Below, piece by piece: positions 18,894 through 26,117 of a stretch of 64,000 nucleotides of DNA. The stretch spans positions 12,350-76,349 of the forward strand of contig JBBILQ010000005.1 in the NCBI GenBank assembly GCA_037444845.1. Direction: 5' to 3'. The DNA is from JARYMI01 sp037444845. Its GTDB lineage: Bacteria; Acidobacteriota; Aminicenantia; Aminicenantales; UBA8522. The notes below the pieces were generated by a model. It made no database searches and had not been told where the DNA came from. It saw nothing but the letters and a program-made list of their open reading frames with translations. Positions within the stretch are counted from its first letter, which is position 1. Each line of letters opens with the position of its first letter. Position numbers and translations under genes: made by a program.

Positions 18894-19913
18894 TCAGAAT
18901 TGAAGCGCAACCTGGCCGAGAAGGACGTCGTTTTTAAGGCTGAGGCCTTTCTCCCTGTTAAAATCATACTCGATTTTGATCGCGACGTTGGAAGAAGGGC
19001 GATAGGCTAACCCGACAGCCCAACGTTTGAGATCCGAGGAAATTCCCGATCCGGGGGTTACGCCAGCAAGAAAACCAGGCCCGTGATAGGGGTCATCGGA
19101 TTTCATCACCTGGTAGCTGATGAGAGGAGCAAATTCGTTTGTCTTTAGCGACAGGAGAAAAAAATGGCCTTCTGTTTCGCCACGAACATACTCGCCAGGG
19201 TTATCAATGAGGGCCTTCCCGTACTCATAGAAAAACAGGAAAGAATCTGTCTGCCAGGTAACATCCGCTCCCTGCAGAACCAGGCTGCGGCTGCCCTCAT
19301 CGTCATGTTTTCCCCGGTAGAAGGAAAAACCGGCCTCAAAGGATTGACTCAGGAAGACCCCTGCCCTTCCTCCAACTGCTTTGTCCCCGTTATTGTCCTT
19401 GAATTGCTGACCTGAAGGGATGTCTTGAGCCTCCCTCAGTCCGTTGCCCACGTACCCAGAATAATTGAAGAAGCTAATGCTCCCCTCGGCCATGAGCCCG
19501 ATATCCCTCCAGCTTGCGGGGTAAAGGGCCTCCACGTGGAGAGGAGCCTTGATGAAGTCTGTCTCATGGGGCCGGCTGGCCCGGTTGTATTTTCCAAAAG
19601 GAACGAGATAACAGCCAAGTCTCAGTTGGAAAGCCGACGAAGGCCGGATAGCGACCCAGGCCTCTTCGATTTCAACGCTGGTTTCGGTTTTGAACCTGAC
19701 CTCGAGGTCGTAGAAGAATATCTTGTTCAATTCTCCGGCAGAAAGAAGGCCCGCCTGGACCTGTCTGAACGTTCCATCGGGAAACTTGGCCTGGCGCTCT
19801 CCGTTCTCGTACTGGAAGGAAAAATAACCGTTGGCTTTGAATTGAGCCTTCGTTTCCTGAGAGAAGATGCCGATAGAAAAGGAAAGAACAGCAAGGATGT
19901 CTCTGACTCTCAT
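18894..19913 (-). CDS. Outer-membrane beta-barrel porin-like protein
   Basis: A 339-residue protein with an N-terminal signal sequence (ILAVLSFSIGIFSQ, cleavage probably near residue 23). Alternating hydrophobic strands rich in aromatic girdle residues follow, and the protein ends in LGQVALQF with the C-terminal Phe of outer-membrane barrels. Segments such as RLGCYLVPFGKYN and LQGADVTWQTDSFLFFYEYG resemble phosphate-selective or related porins. Its start codon overlaps the stop of the rubredoxin reductase gene (ATGA), an odd partner for a porin. The transported substrate cannot be told from sequence. Confidence 0.75.
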   Translation of the reverse strand: MRVRDILAVLSFSIGIFSQETKAQFKANGYFSFQYENGERQAKFPDGTFRQVQAGLLSAGELNKIFFYDLEVRFKTETSVEIEEAWVAIRPSSAFQLRLGCYLVPFGKYNRASRPHETDFIKAPLHVEALYPASWRDIGLMAEGSISFFNYSGYVGNGLREAQDIPSGQQFKDNNGDKAVGGRAGVFLSQSFEAGFSFYRGKHDDEGSRSLVLQGADVTWQTDSFLFFYEYGKALIDNPGEYVRGETEGHFFLLSLKTNEFAPLISYQVMKSDDPYHGPGFLAGVTPGSGISSDLKRWAVGLAYRPSSNVAIKIEYDFNREKGLSLKNDVLLGQVALQF

Positions 19914-21112
19914 AGGACCGAAAAATCAAACGTATCTTCAAGCAGGTGGTTAATCCATTGACTCACCTGGCGCCTGGCGGTGACGGCCCTAACGATCTCG
20001 TTCGTGTCTTTTTCTGTTCCCATCCAGATGGCCCCGACCATGGCTCCGCCCAAAAGAACGATTTTTTTGTAGACTCCTTCGTCTTCTTTGAGTGTCCTGA
20101 TTTCCTGGTAATCCAGCCCCTCTGGGTTCACCGTTCCGACTGAAGTCATGGTAATGCCGGCCACCTTGAGCGTGTTGGAGGGAACAGTCCCTTCGTATTT
20201 TTTTGGCTCGCCGAGGATGTTGTAAGCGACAGTCCGTGCCTGGTCGAAGGAGGCGGGAATGATGCCGTAGACCTTCCCATCATGCTGGATGCTGTCTCCG
20301 GCGCCGAATATTTGGGGCAGGTTTGTCCTGAGAAAATCATCAACGACGAGGCCTTTATCAGTTGTCAACCCGGCCTCTATGAGGAGCCCGAGGTTTGGCC
20401 TGACTCCAGCCGCGATGACGGCCAGGTTGGCGACTGTCCCCTCTCCTCCTTTAAACTTCAATCCAGTGACTTCCTGTTGCCCTGCTATTTCCTCAGTCGC
20501 CACGCCCAGGCGGACGCGAATACCCTGGCTCTCGATCTGCTTCTTGAGAAGAGAAGCTCCGTGCTTGTCCAGCTGGCGAGGCAGCAGCCGGTCAAAAAAT
20601 TCAACGACTTCGACCTCGGCGCCCCGGGACTTGAGGCCGCGGGCGATCTCCAAACCCAGGAGCCCGCCCCCGATGACGACGACCCGGGAATGGTCCTTAA
20701 GAAAGTCGAGAATGGCCTGGGCGTCGTCGAGATTCCGGAGCGTGAAAACTCCTCGTTTTTCTGATCCCTTGATGGCCGGGATGAAAGAGGAAGCGCCGTT
20801 GGCCACCAAAAGGGCGTCATAGCTCACCTTTTTGCCGCTCTCGATCTCGACTTCCCTAGACTTCGGATGAATCTTCCTGACCGGCTTGCCCAGATGAATA
20901 TTGATGTTCTGCCTGATATGCCAGTCCTCCGAGAAGGCAAAAAGACGCTCATAAGGCAACCTGCCGGCGATGTACTCGACCAGGTTGGGACGAGGATAGT
21001 ATGGGACCTTTTCTTCAGCATAGACGTGGACCTCGACCCCTGAATCCAGCTCACGAAGGGTCTTGGCTGCTATGGTCCCGGCCAGCCCGTTTCCGATGAC
21101 GATCACCTTCAT
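19910..21112 (-). CDS. NAD(P)H:rubredoxin oxidoreductase-like flavoprotein
   Basis: A 400-residue FAD/NAD-binding protein beginning MKVIVIGNGLAGTIAAKTL (FAD dinucleotide fold). The second Rossmann motif is VVVIGGGLLGLEIARGLKSR and the FAD motif is LPQIFGAGDSIQ. The start at 21112 gives the canonical N-terminus; the longer open frame overlaps rubredoxin. The rubredoxin gene lies 25 bases upstream, which strongly suggests transfer of electrons from NAD(P)H to rubredoxin, and from there to rubrerythrin or ferritin-like peroxidases. Generic nitrite-reductase-type flavoproteins look similar, so the assignment rests partly on context. Confidence 0.87.
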   Translation of the reverse strand: MKVIVIGNGLAGTIAAKTLRELDSGVEVHVYAEEKVPYYPRPNLVEYIAGRLPYERLFAFSEDWHIRQNINIHLGKPVRKIHPKSREVEIESGKKVSYDALLVANGASSFIPAIKGSEKRGVFTLRNLDDAQAILDFLKDHSRVVVIGGGLLGLEIARGLKSRGAEVEVVEFFDRLLPRQLDKHGASLLKKQIESQGIRVRLGVATEEIAGQQEVTGLKFKGGEGTVANLAVIAAGVRPNLGLLIEAGLTTDKGLVVDDFLRTNLPQIFGAGDSIQHDGKVYGIIPASFDQARTVAYNILGEPKKYEGTVPSNTLKVAGITMTSVGTVNPEGLDYQEIRTLKEDEGVYKKIVLLGGAMVGAIWMGTEKDTNEIVRAVTARRQVSQWINHLLEDTFDFSVL

Positions 21113-21137
21113 TTGAAAACCTCTGCTTCCTGAGCGC

Positions 21138-21299
21138 TCAGGCGACCTTCTGGAAAAATTCCTTGCCCACCCCGCACTGCGGGCAGACCCAATCGTCGGG
21201 CAAGTTATCGAAAGGAGTCCCCGGGCTGACGCCGGTATCAGGGTCTCCCTTCTCAGGGTCATAGACGTAGCCGCAGGCCGTGCACTCCCACTTCTCCAT
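21138..21299 (-). CDS. Rubredoxin
   Basis: A complete 53-residue rubredoxin. MEKWECTACGYVYDPEKGD carries the first CxxCG knuckle and DDWVCPQCGVGKEFF the second, and both bind a single iron. It is a one-electron carrier in the cytoplasm. The reductase gene follows in the same direction, and rubrerythrin at 8.5 kb and the ferritin-like protein at 21.4 kb are plausible acceptors in oxygen or peroxide detoxification. Confidence 0.97.
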   Translation of the reverse strand: MEKWECTACGYVYDPEKGDPDTGVSPGTPFDNLPDDWVCPQCGVGKEFFQKVA

Positions 21300-21360
21300 G
21301 TTTCTCTCCTTTTTTATCTTATGATGAATTCAATCAATGGAGACGCAACCTGCCGAAATC

Positions 21361-21813
21361 TCAGTCTTCCCACAGGGCATGTCTCTCATACTCGATTTCC
21401 AGGCGAAGCTTATGAGATTTTTCCTGTTTGACCAGGAACTCGAACAGCTTTTTCTGCTCCTTCTTCCTGGCTTTTTTGGCCAGGCTTGTGTACAGGTCAA
21501 CGGCTTTCCTTTCCTTTTTGGCCGCGAAAATGAGAAGGTCCTGGAAATTCATCTCGGGAGTGAGAGGCTCGGCTACCAGATAGTCGCTTATCTTCAAATC
21601 CCTGACGTCCTTGCTCGCGGCGGCCTCAACTTTGACCTTAGTCAACCCCAGGAGTATTTTCTTGTGGTTCTTCTCGTCCTTTCGGAGATCTTCAAGCAGC
21701 TTCCTCGAAGCTTGTTCCTTGGCCATATGGAGCAGCTTACCGTAATTCCTGGCCGCTTCCTCCTCCCTCTTGACGGCAAACTGAATGACCTCGGCAAAAC
21801 TCGAAAATTTCAT
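21361..21813 (-). CDS. Ferritin-like diiron protein
   Basis: A 150-residue, all-helical protein with the ferritin-like pattern of two ExxxxxY/ExxH repeats: VKREEEAARNYGKL and RKDEKNHKKILL in the first half, AKKERKAVDLYTSL and KQEKSHKLRLE in the second. These supply the Glu and His ligands of a diiron centre. It lacks a rubredoxin domain, unlike rubrerythrin. Rubredoxin and its reductase are the next genes downstream in the same direction, so peroxide or oxygen reduction fed by rubredoxin is a reasonable inference. A good promoter lies about 90 bases upstream. Confidence 0.82.
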   Translation of the reverse strand: MKFSSFAEVIQFAVKREEEAARNYGKLLHMAKEQASRKLLEDLRKDEKNHKKILLGLTKVKVEAAASKDVRDLKISDYLVAEPLTPEMNFQDLLIFAAKKERKAVDLYTSLAKKARKKEQKKLFEFLVKQEKSHKLRLEIEYERHALWED

Positions 21814-21910
21814 GGCCAGCTCCTTTCTTGCATTCTTTAAACTTCGAGACCCTGCCCGTCTAATTTCCCTGGATGCTTCGGGAAAGGCCTGCCCTGGAAC
21901 AACATAAAAC

Positions 21911-21938
21911 CTTATAACAAAAACAATTCTTCTGTCAA
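21911..21938 (-). promoter_or_regulatory. Sigma-70-type promoter of the ferritin-like gene
   Basis: TTGACA (21933-21938) and TATAAG (21911-21916) on the minus strand with a 16-base spacer. Start near 21904, giving a leader of about 90 bases to the ATG at 21813. Confidence 0.6.
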
Positions 21939-21972
21939 CGAAGACATGATTTCAACCCCTGTGATAACGGGC

Positions 21973-22000
21973 TTGATTTGCGGACGCTTTTCGGTTAATA
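21973..22000 (+). promoter_or_regulatory. Possible promoter of the small membrane protein pair
   Basis: TTGATT (21973-21978) and TTAATA (21995-22000) are spaced 16 bases on the plus strand, with a predicted start about 12 bases before the ATG at 22019. The match is moderate. Confidence 0.35.
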
Positions 22001-22018
22001 TCTTAAAACTCAAAGCCG

Positions 22019-22429
22019 ATGAAACCATATGCTTGCCTTCTGGCCGGATGGCTTTTTCCCGGCCTTGGCCATTTTCTCCAGAAGAAATTCTGGCGGGGCG
22101 CTATCTTTCTCCTCGCCATTCTGGGCATGACGGGAATGGGCCTGGCCATGGGGGGGAAGATCTACCCGCTTTATCTCGAAAAACCTCAGACCGTTCTTGA
22201 AATCGTCACCAACCTGTTCAAGAAGGAAAATCCGCTCGCTCTGCTGGCTTTTTTCGCCGACCTTGGCAACCTTCTAATCTATGCACTGAGCCGTTTTCTG
22301 TCTTTTGGGCAGGGAGCTCTTGAACGCTCCACCTTTGAGTTCGGGACAGCCTATGTGGCCGGTGCCGGGCTTCTGAACTACCTCATCGCCCTCGACGCCT
22401 TTGATATCGCCCGTGGAAAGAAGAAATGA
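22019..22429 (+). CDS. Small multi-pass membrane protein, DUF6677-like
   Basis: A 136-residue hydrophobic protein. The N-terminus LLAGWLFPGLGHFLQKKFWR resembles the GxxxPGxGHxxxG turn found in TM2/DUF6677-type proteins. About four hydrophobic segments are seen (roughly 5-20, 25-45, 75-95 and 110-130), and the C-terminus is basic. No catalytic residues stand out. It overlaps the next small membrane gene by ATGA, so both are translated from one message. The role is unknown. Confidence 0.78.
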   Translation: MKPYACLLAGWLFPGLGHFLQKKFWRGAIFLLAILGMTGMGLAMGGKIYPLYLEKPQTVLEIVTNLFKKENPLALLAFFADLGNLLIYALSRFLSFGQGALERSTFEFGTAYVAGAGLLNYLIALDAFDIARGKKK

Positions 22430-22605
22430 TCTTCCAAAGCCACCTTCTTTCTATGATCATCTACGCTTTTCTTGTCTCTGTCGTGCTGGCACTCGTCCGG
22501 AGGAACGAGTTAAAAAGCCAGGTCAAGTACGGCCTCTCCCTTTTTCTCATCATGGTCATCTGCGGGCTGGCCTTCGGCTGGTTCATGTTCCTTTTCACCC
22601 GCTGA
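22426..22605 (+). CDS. Small two-helix membrane protein (59 aa)
   Basis: A 59-residue frame that begins at the ATG overlapping the previous stop codon. It has two hydrophobic helices (LLSMIIYAFLVSVVLALV and LSLFLIMVICGLAFGWFMF) joined by a short charged loop RRNELKSQVK. The overlap and the membrane character support a real gene that acts with its neighbour. I do not recognise a family. Confidence 0.7.
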   Translation: MIFQSHLLSMIIYAFLVSVVLALVRRNELKSQVKYGLSLFLIMVICGLAFGWFMFLFTR

Positions 22606-22692
22606 TAGCTGTTTGGCAGTCCCCGGAAGCTTTCCCGCATATGTTTTCTTCCCCCAGAGCAACACAAACGGAGAAACTTCCGCGTCCCTTCT

Positions 22693-22769
22693 AGTGTCCC
22701 GTCTCGTAAGTACCTTGCCGAAGTCCTCCGCAAAGACGGGACACTTCCATGGGGGAGTCAAGCTCCCCC
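22693..22769. repeat. Two strong inverted repeats (REP-like)
   Basis: AGTGTCCCGTCT (22693-22704) is perfectly repeated in inverse orientation as AGACGGGACACT (22734-22745) with a 29-base loop. Six bases further, GGGGGAG (22751-22757) pairs with CTCCCCC (22763-22769) around a 5-base loop. No T-run follows, so a Rho-independent terminator is not indicated. The GTGTCC core is shared with the palindrome at 3680-3692. Confidence 0.65.
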
Positions 22770-22919
22770 CTCGGCGCTTCGCTACGCTCCGCTGACCCCC
22801 TGAGGGGAACGACGCCGTCCCCCTCAAACTCCCCCGCGGGTGGTGCGCCTTCAGGGACCGCGACTTAAGTGAAGTTATTTATGAGACGCACCACTAGTTT
22901 TTTATTCGCCCCCCTAATG

Positions 22920-22928
22920 TGTTATAAT
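22920..22928 (+). promoter_or_regulatory. Extended -10 promoter for ftsEX
   Basis: TGtTATAAT is a perfect extended -10 element, while the -35 region (TTTATT-like) is poor. Transcription would start near 22935, about 90 bases before the ftsE ATG. Confidence 0.55.
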
Positions 22929-22960
22929 CCTTGCTTCGAGCGGGGCGGAACAGGAAGAAA

Positions 22961-23014
22961 ATGAACGGGCTTGCCGGCCTCAGGCCGGTCACCGGGTCTC
23001 GAGACGGCGCTTGA
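22961..23014 (+). CDS. Possible 17-codon leader peptide upstream of ftsE
   Basis: An ATG with AGGAAG just upstream opens a frame of 17 residues (MNGLAGLRPVTGSRDGA) that ends 10 bases before the ftsE start. It lies inside the predicted leader and spans a CCGGCC/GGCCGG inverted repeat (22974-22988). It might tune ftsE translation or be chance. Confidence 0.25.
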   Translation: MNGLAGLRPVTGSRDGA

Positions 23015-23024
23015 AAACATCGGG

Positions 23025-23705
23025 ATGATTGAGCTCTATCACATTTCCAAGCAGTACCAGGAGGGCCAGTGGGCTCTCATGGACATCAATCTCCACATTA
23101 AAAGGGGAGAGTTCTGGTTCGTCACGGGCCCGAGCGGCTCCGGCAAAACAACGCTCCTCAAGATTATTTTCCGTGAAATTTTGCCCACGCGCGGCCAGAT
23201 CGTAATCGACGGCATTAATATCCTGCGCCTGCCAGACCACAAAATCTGGAAGCTGCGCCGGTCGATGGGTATCGTCTTCCAGGACTTCCGCCTTCTCTTC
23301 CATAAAAAAGTCTTTGATAACGTGGCCATCGGTCTCTATGTCATGGGTATCCCGGTTAAAGAAATCCGCCGCCGCGTCTTCAACGCCCTCAGGCTCGTCA
23401 ACCTTCATCAAAAAATGTGGGAATACCCCTCTCACCTCTCGTACGGAGAGCAACAGCGTGTGGCCATTGCCCGGGCTGTGGTTAATGAGCCGCAGATCTT
23501 GTTGGCCGACGAACCGACCGGCAACCTCGACCCGGAGCTTGCGTTCGAGATCATCGGCGTATTCAAGGAAATCAACAGGCAAGGGACGACCGTCTTGATC
23601 TGCAGTCACGACAAGGAGCTCATCCGTCATTTCGGGGATAAGATTTTGTTCTTGTTTAAAGGAAAAATCATCGGAAAGGAAGTTCAACCATTCTCCAGAA
23701 AATAA
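23025..23705 (+). CDS. ftsE: FtsE, ATPase of the FtsEX complex
   Basis: A 226-residue ABC ATPase: Walker A GPSGSGKTTLLK, Q-loop VFQDFRLL, signature LSYGEQQRVAIARA (the usual LSGGEQ reads LSYGEQ), Walker B ILLADEPTGNLD and H-loop CSHD. FtsE couples ATP hydrolysis to FtsX, which activates periplasmic peptidoglycan hydrolases during division. The ATG at 23025 begins with the family N-terminus MIELYHISKQY, although its ribosome-binding site is weak. ftsX follows at once. Confidence 0.93.
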   Translation: MIELYHISKQYQEGQWALMDINLHIKRGEFWFVTGPSGSGKTTLLKIIFREILPTRGQIVIDGINILRLPDHKIWKLRRSMGIVFQDFRLLFHKKVFDNVAIGLYVMGIPVKEIRRRVFNALRLVNLHQKMWEYPSHLSYGEQQRVAIARAVVNEPQILLADEPTGNLDPELAFEIIGVFKEINRQGTTVLICSHDKELIRHFGDKILFLFKGKIIGKEVQPFSRK

Positions 23706-23725
23706 CGTATTTTGTCCGGGATTCC

Positions 23726-24586
23726 TTGAATAACCTCTGGCAGTACAGGGTGCGAAACCTTTTATCCGCCACGATCATCGCCCTCTCCTTTCTTATCGTT
23801 GGCGTCTTTTTTTCTCTGTCCAACAACCTTCAGTTCCTGGCCAGCCGGCTCGCCGAGAACATGGTCGTTGCTTTTTTCCTCAACCCGGGAATATCGGCCA
23901 GGGAGCAAGCCAGGGTCGAAGAAGTCATCAAAGCTTCCCCTGGAGTTGCGCATGTCAAATTTGTCAGCCGCGAAGAGGCGCTGGCCAGGTTCCAGAAAAG
24001 TTTTCCTGAGCTCGAGGATATCCTGAAGAACCTTGGCTCAAACCCTTTCCCTGCCTCTTATGAGGCCGTCCTTCAGAAAAAGGCCTTCCTGTCAGAAGAA
24101 GCCCTTGGCCTCATCGAAGACATCAAAGCGCTCCCGGGAGTGGAGGATGTTCAGTTTAACCGCGATTGGGTGAAGAAAATGCAGTCCCTGAGCCGATTGG
24201 CCAGGGCCATCGGTTTTTTCCTCGGAGGCATACTCATCTTGGCTTCGTTTTTTATCATCTCGAACGTCATCAGGCTCAATGTCTTCGCTCGCAAGAACGA
24301 AATCGAGATCCTCCGCCTGGTGGGGGCGACGAATACTTTTATCCGGCTGCCTTTTCTCCTCGAAGGCCTCTCTCTCGGCGTTCTCGGCAGCGCCCTTTCC
24401 TTGGCCCTGTTGTCCATCCTGATCAAGCTTTTTCCGCTTTATCTGGGCCAATCCCTTGGCGTTCTCCAGGAATTCATCAACTTCCGCTATCTTTCTCTAT
24501 CCCAATGCATCAGCCTAATCATCGGGAGTGCCCTGATGGGATTGCTGGGGAGTTTGAGCTCGCTCTCCCGATTTTTAAAAATATGA
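23726..24586 (+). CDS. ftsX: FtsX, membrane subunit of the FtsEX complex
   Basis: A roughly 286-residue protein with the FtsX layout: one N-terminal membrane helix (LLSATIIALSFLIVGVFFSL), an extracytoplasmic domain of about 120 residues, then three helices (ILILASFFIISNVIRL; a second near GVLGSALSLALL; a third near the end). The motif NEIEILRLVGATNTFIRLPFLLEG is characteristic. The TTG at 23726 is the first standard start. Homology-like residues continue upstream (ITYFVRDSL) to an ATT at 23690 that follows an AAGGAAG site inside the end of ftsE. The true start may therefore be the rare ATT. Confidence 0.92.
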   Translation: MNNLWQYRVRNLLSATIIALSFLIVGVFFSLSNNLQFLASRLAENMVVAFFLNPGISAREQARVEEVIKASPGVAHVKFVSREEALARFQKSFPELEDILKNLGSNPFPASYEAVLQKKAFLSEEALGLIEDIKALPGVEDVQFNRDWVKKMQSLSRLARAIGFFLGGILILASFFIISNVIRLNVFARKNEIEILRLVGATNTFIRLPFLLEGLSLGVLGSALSLALLSILIKLFPLYLGQSLGVLQEFINFRYLSLSQCISLIIGSALMGLLGSLSSLSRFLKI

Positions 24587-24595
24587 ACAAACGCT

Positions 24596-25246
24596 TCAGC
24601 GGTCGAGGACCCTCCGGCTCAGGAGATGGGCCTGGCGGATGGGTTCGGGTATCCTGAACCGGCAGCACTCCAGGACGATTTTGCGGCTCAGCGAGAAATT
24701 GACACGGTGTCCTGGCGACACGAAAACAGGCCTGACCCCGGTTCGCGTCCTCAAACAGAAACCGACCTTCTCCTGCGCATGATTCTTGAAATACGTGAAC
24801 GCTCCCCTCGCCTGAGGAGGCGGACGGAAGGGGAAAAAGGGCGTCTTGGCACAGCCGATGGTGGGAATGTCCAGGCCAACGCCAGCGTGGGAGGCTAATC
24901 CCATCCGGCGAGGATGGGCAATCCCGTTGCCGTCGAGAAGGGTTACATCGGGCCGGTACTTGATTCTCTGAAAGGCTGCGAAGAATGCTGGAGTCTCACG
25001 GAGAGACAGGAACCCGGGGATATAGGGCAAGCCGACTTTCATCACGGCCTCGGCTGTTTCCACCATCTCAAGCTCAGGGAGCTTCATCACAACGACGACA
25101 GCCGCGATGAGCTCTTCTTTCTTGTCATAACTAAAATCAGCTCCGGCGACGAGCGAGACTTCACCGCCGCCCCATTCCAGAATTAGGCGGCGGGCCAACT
25201 CTTCTTGAAGTCGAATGGCTCGGTCCAGTTTCATCCCTGTCCTCAT
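24596..25246 (-). CDS. nfi: Endonuclease V
   Basis: A 216-residue endonuclease V. GADFSYDKKEELIAAVVV contains the first catalytic Asp, and PYIPGFLSLRETPAF, LLDGNGIAHPRRMGLASHAGV and TIGCAKTPF are the conserved blocks with metal and base-pocket residues. The enzyme nicks DNA near deaminated adenine (hypoxanthine). It is convergent with ftsX (9-base gap) and divergent from the rodZ-like gene. The start could also be five codons downstream at the second Met. Confidence 0.93.
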   Translation of the reverse strand: MRTGMKLDRAIRLQEELARRLILEWGGGEVSLVAGADFSYDKKEELIAAVVVVMKLPELEMVETAEAVMKVGLPYIPGFLSLRETPAFFAAFQRIKYRPDVTLLDGNGIAHPRRMGLASHAGVGLDIPTIGCAKTPFFPFRPPPQARGAFTYFKNHAQEKVGFCLRTRTGVRPVFVSPGHRVNFSLSRKIVLECCRFRIPEPIRQAHLLSRRVLDR

Positions 25247-25311
25247 TTCATTGTTCCTTTTTTATTCTAACAAATTCTGCCCCGGCCGACACAGCGGAAG
25301 AGGCCCGTCAT

Positions 25312-25341
25312 TTGACACACCCGCCTGGTTTTATCTACAAT
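25312..25341 (+). promoter_or_regulatory. Sigma-70-type promoter placing a start at the rodZ-like ATG
   Basis: TTGACA (25312-25317) and TACAAT (25336-25341) are spaced 18 bases. The expected transcription start (about 25348) falls practically on the ATG at 25350, and no Shine-Dalgarno is present. A leaderless mRNA is likely. Confidence 0.6.
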
Positions 25342-25349
25342 TCTTGCAA

Positions 25350-26111
25350 ATGGCATCCCTCGGTCAGGAACTCAAGAGAGAGCGAGAGCTGAGAGGAATT
25401 TCTCTCCAGGAGATTGCCGCTTCGACCCGCATCCGCCTGAAATTCCTCGAGGCGCTGGAAGAGGACCGGCTCGACATTATCCCCGGCAAATTCTTCATCC
25501 GGGCTATCCTGAGCTCCTACGCCAAGAGCATCGGACTCGATGAAAACCAGGTGCTCAACAGATACCAGGAACTCCAGAGCTCCTTTGACTACGAGGTCGA
25601 AGCCGCCGCTCCGAAGAAGTCAGGCGGCCAACCCATCCGCCGCCGGAGAAACTTGCCCCTTTTCCTTGCCTGCATCTTTATCATCCTGGCCCTTGGGTTC
25701 ATTTCTATTCTTGTCCTTGCGCCAGGGAAAAACCCGGAGGCGTCACTCAGGCCGGAGTTCAAACCGTCCCCCAGCCCAGCGCCGCCTGCGCCGGTCGAAG
25801 CACCAAAAACTGAGCAAAAAACTGAAGAGGGTCTGAACCTTGACATCTCTTTTCTCGAAGAAACCTGGCTCCAGGCTTCCGCCGACGGTGCTGTGATCTG
25901 GGATGGAATCAAGAAAGGGGGCGAATCACTCGAGGTTAGGGCATCTCGGGAAGTTGGGCTTAACCTCGGCAACGCCGGCGGACTCGCCTTCACCATCAAC
26001 GGAAAAAAAGGAAAGCCTTTCGGGCCGAGGGGAGCTGTGCGCAAGGACATCAGGATTACCCCCAACAACTGCGGCGAATACCTTCTCCCGGAAAAGGAGA
26101 GCGAGAGCTAA
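25350..26111 (+). CDS. RodZ-like helix-turn-helix membrane protein
   Basis: A 253-residue protein. Residues 3-70 form a Cro/RodZ-type helix-turn-helix (LGQELKRERELRGISLQEIA, AILSSYAKSIGLDE). A basic stretch RRRRNLP precedes one membrane helix (FLACIFIILALGFISILVL), then a Pro-rich linker (about residues 138-155). A DUF4115-like beta domain ends the protein (WLQASADGAVIWDG, LTFTINGKKG-like). RodZ family proteins link MreB filaments to the cell-wall elongation machinery. No mreB is nearby, so the role rests on architecture. The start lacks a ribosome-binding site. Confidence 0.85.
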   Translation: MASLGQELKRERELRGISLQEIAASTRIRLKFLEALEEDRLDIIPGKFFIRAILSSYAKSIGLDENQVLNRYQELQSSFDYEVEAAAPKKSGGQPIRRRRNLPLFLACIFIILALGFISILVLAPGKNPEASLRPEFKPSPSPAPPAPVEAPKTEQKTEEGLNLDISFLEETWLQASADGAVIWDGIKKGGESLEVRASREVGLNLGNAGGLAFTINGKKGKPFGPRGAVRKDIRITPNNCGEYLLPEKESES

Positions 26112-26117
26112 AAGACC

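Larger units (their letters stand above)
22606..22960. other. Non-coding interval with hairpins upstream of ftsE
   Basis: No convincing gene is visible on either strand. The stretch holds the inverted repeats listed at 22693-22769, a GC-rich segment with CCCC(TGA)GGGG and similar short palindromes up to about 22850, and then an AT-rich stretch with the ftsE promoter at 22920-22928. Short open frames here lack ribosome-binding sites and protein-like composition. Confidence 0.6.

Noticed and set aside
22693..22769. CRISPR array or Rho-independent terminator
   Set aside because: There are inverted, not regularly spaced direct repeats, and no T-run follows the stems.
22606..22960. tRNA or structured RNA gene
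   Set aside because: Several hairpins exist, but no cloverleaf with anticodon arm and CCA-proximal pairing could be drawn.
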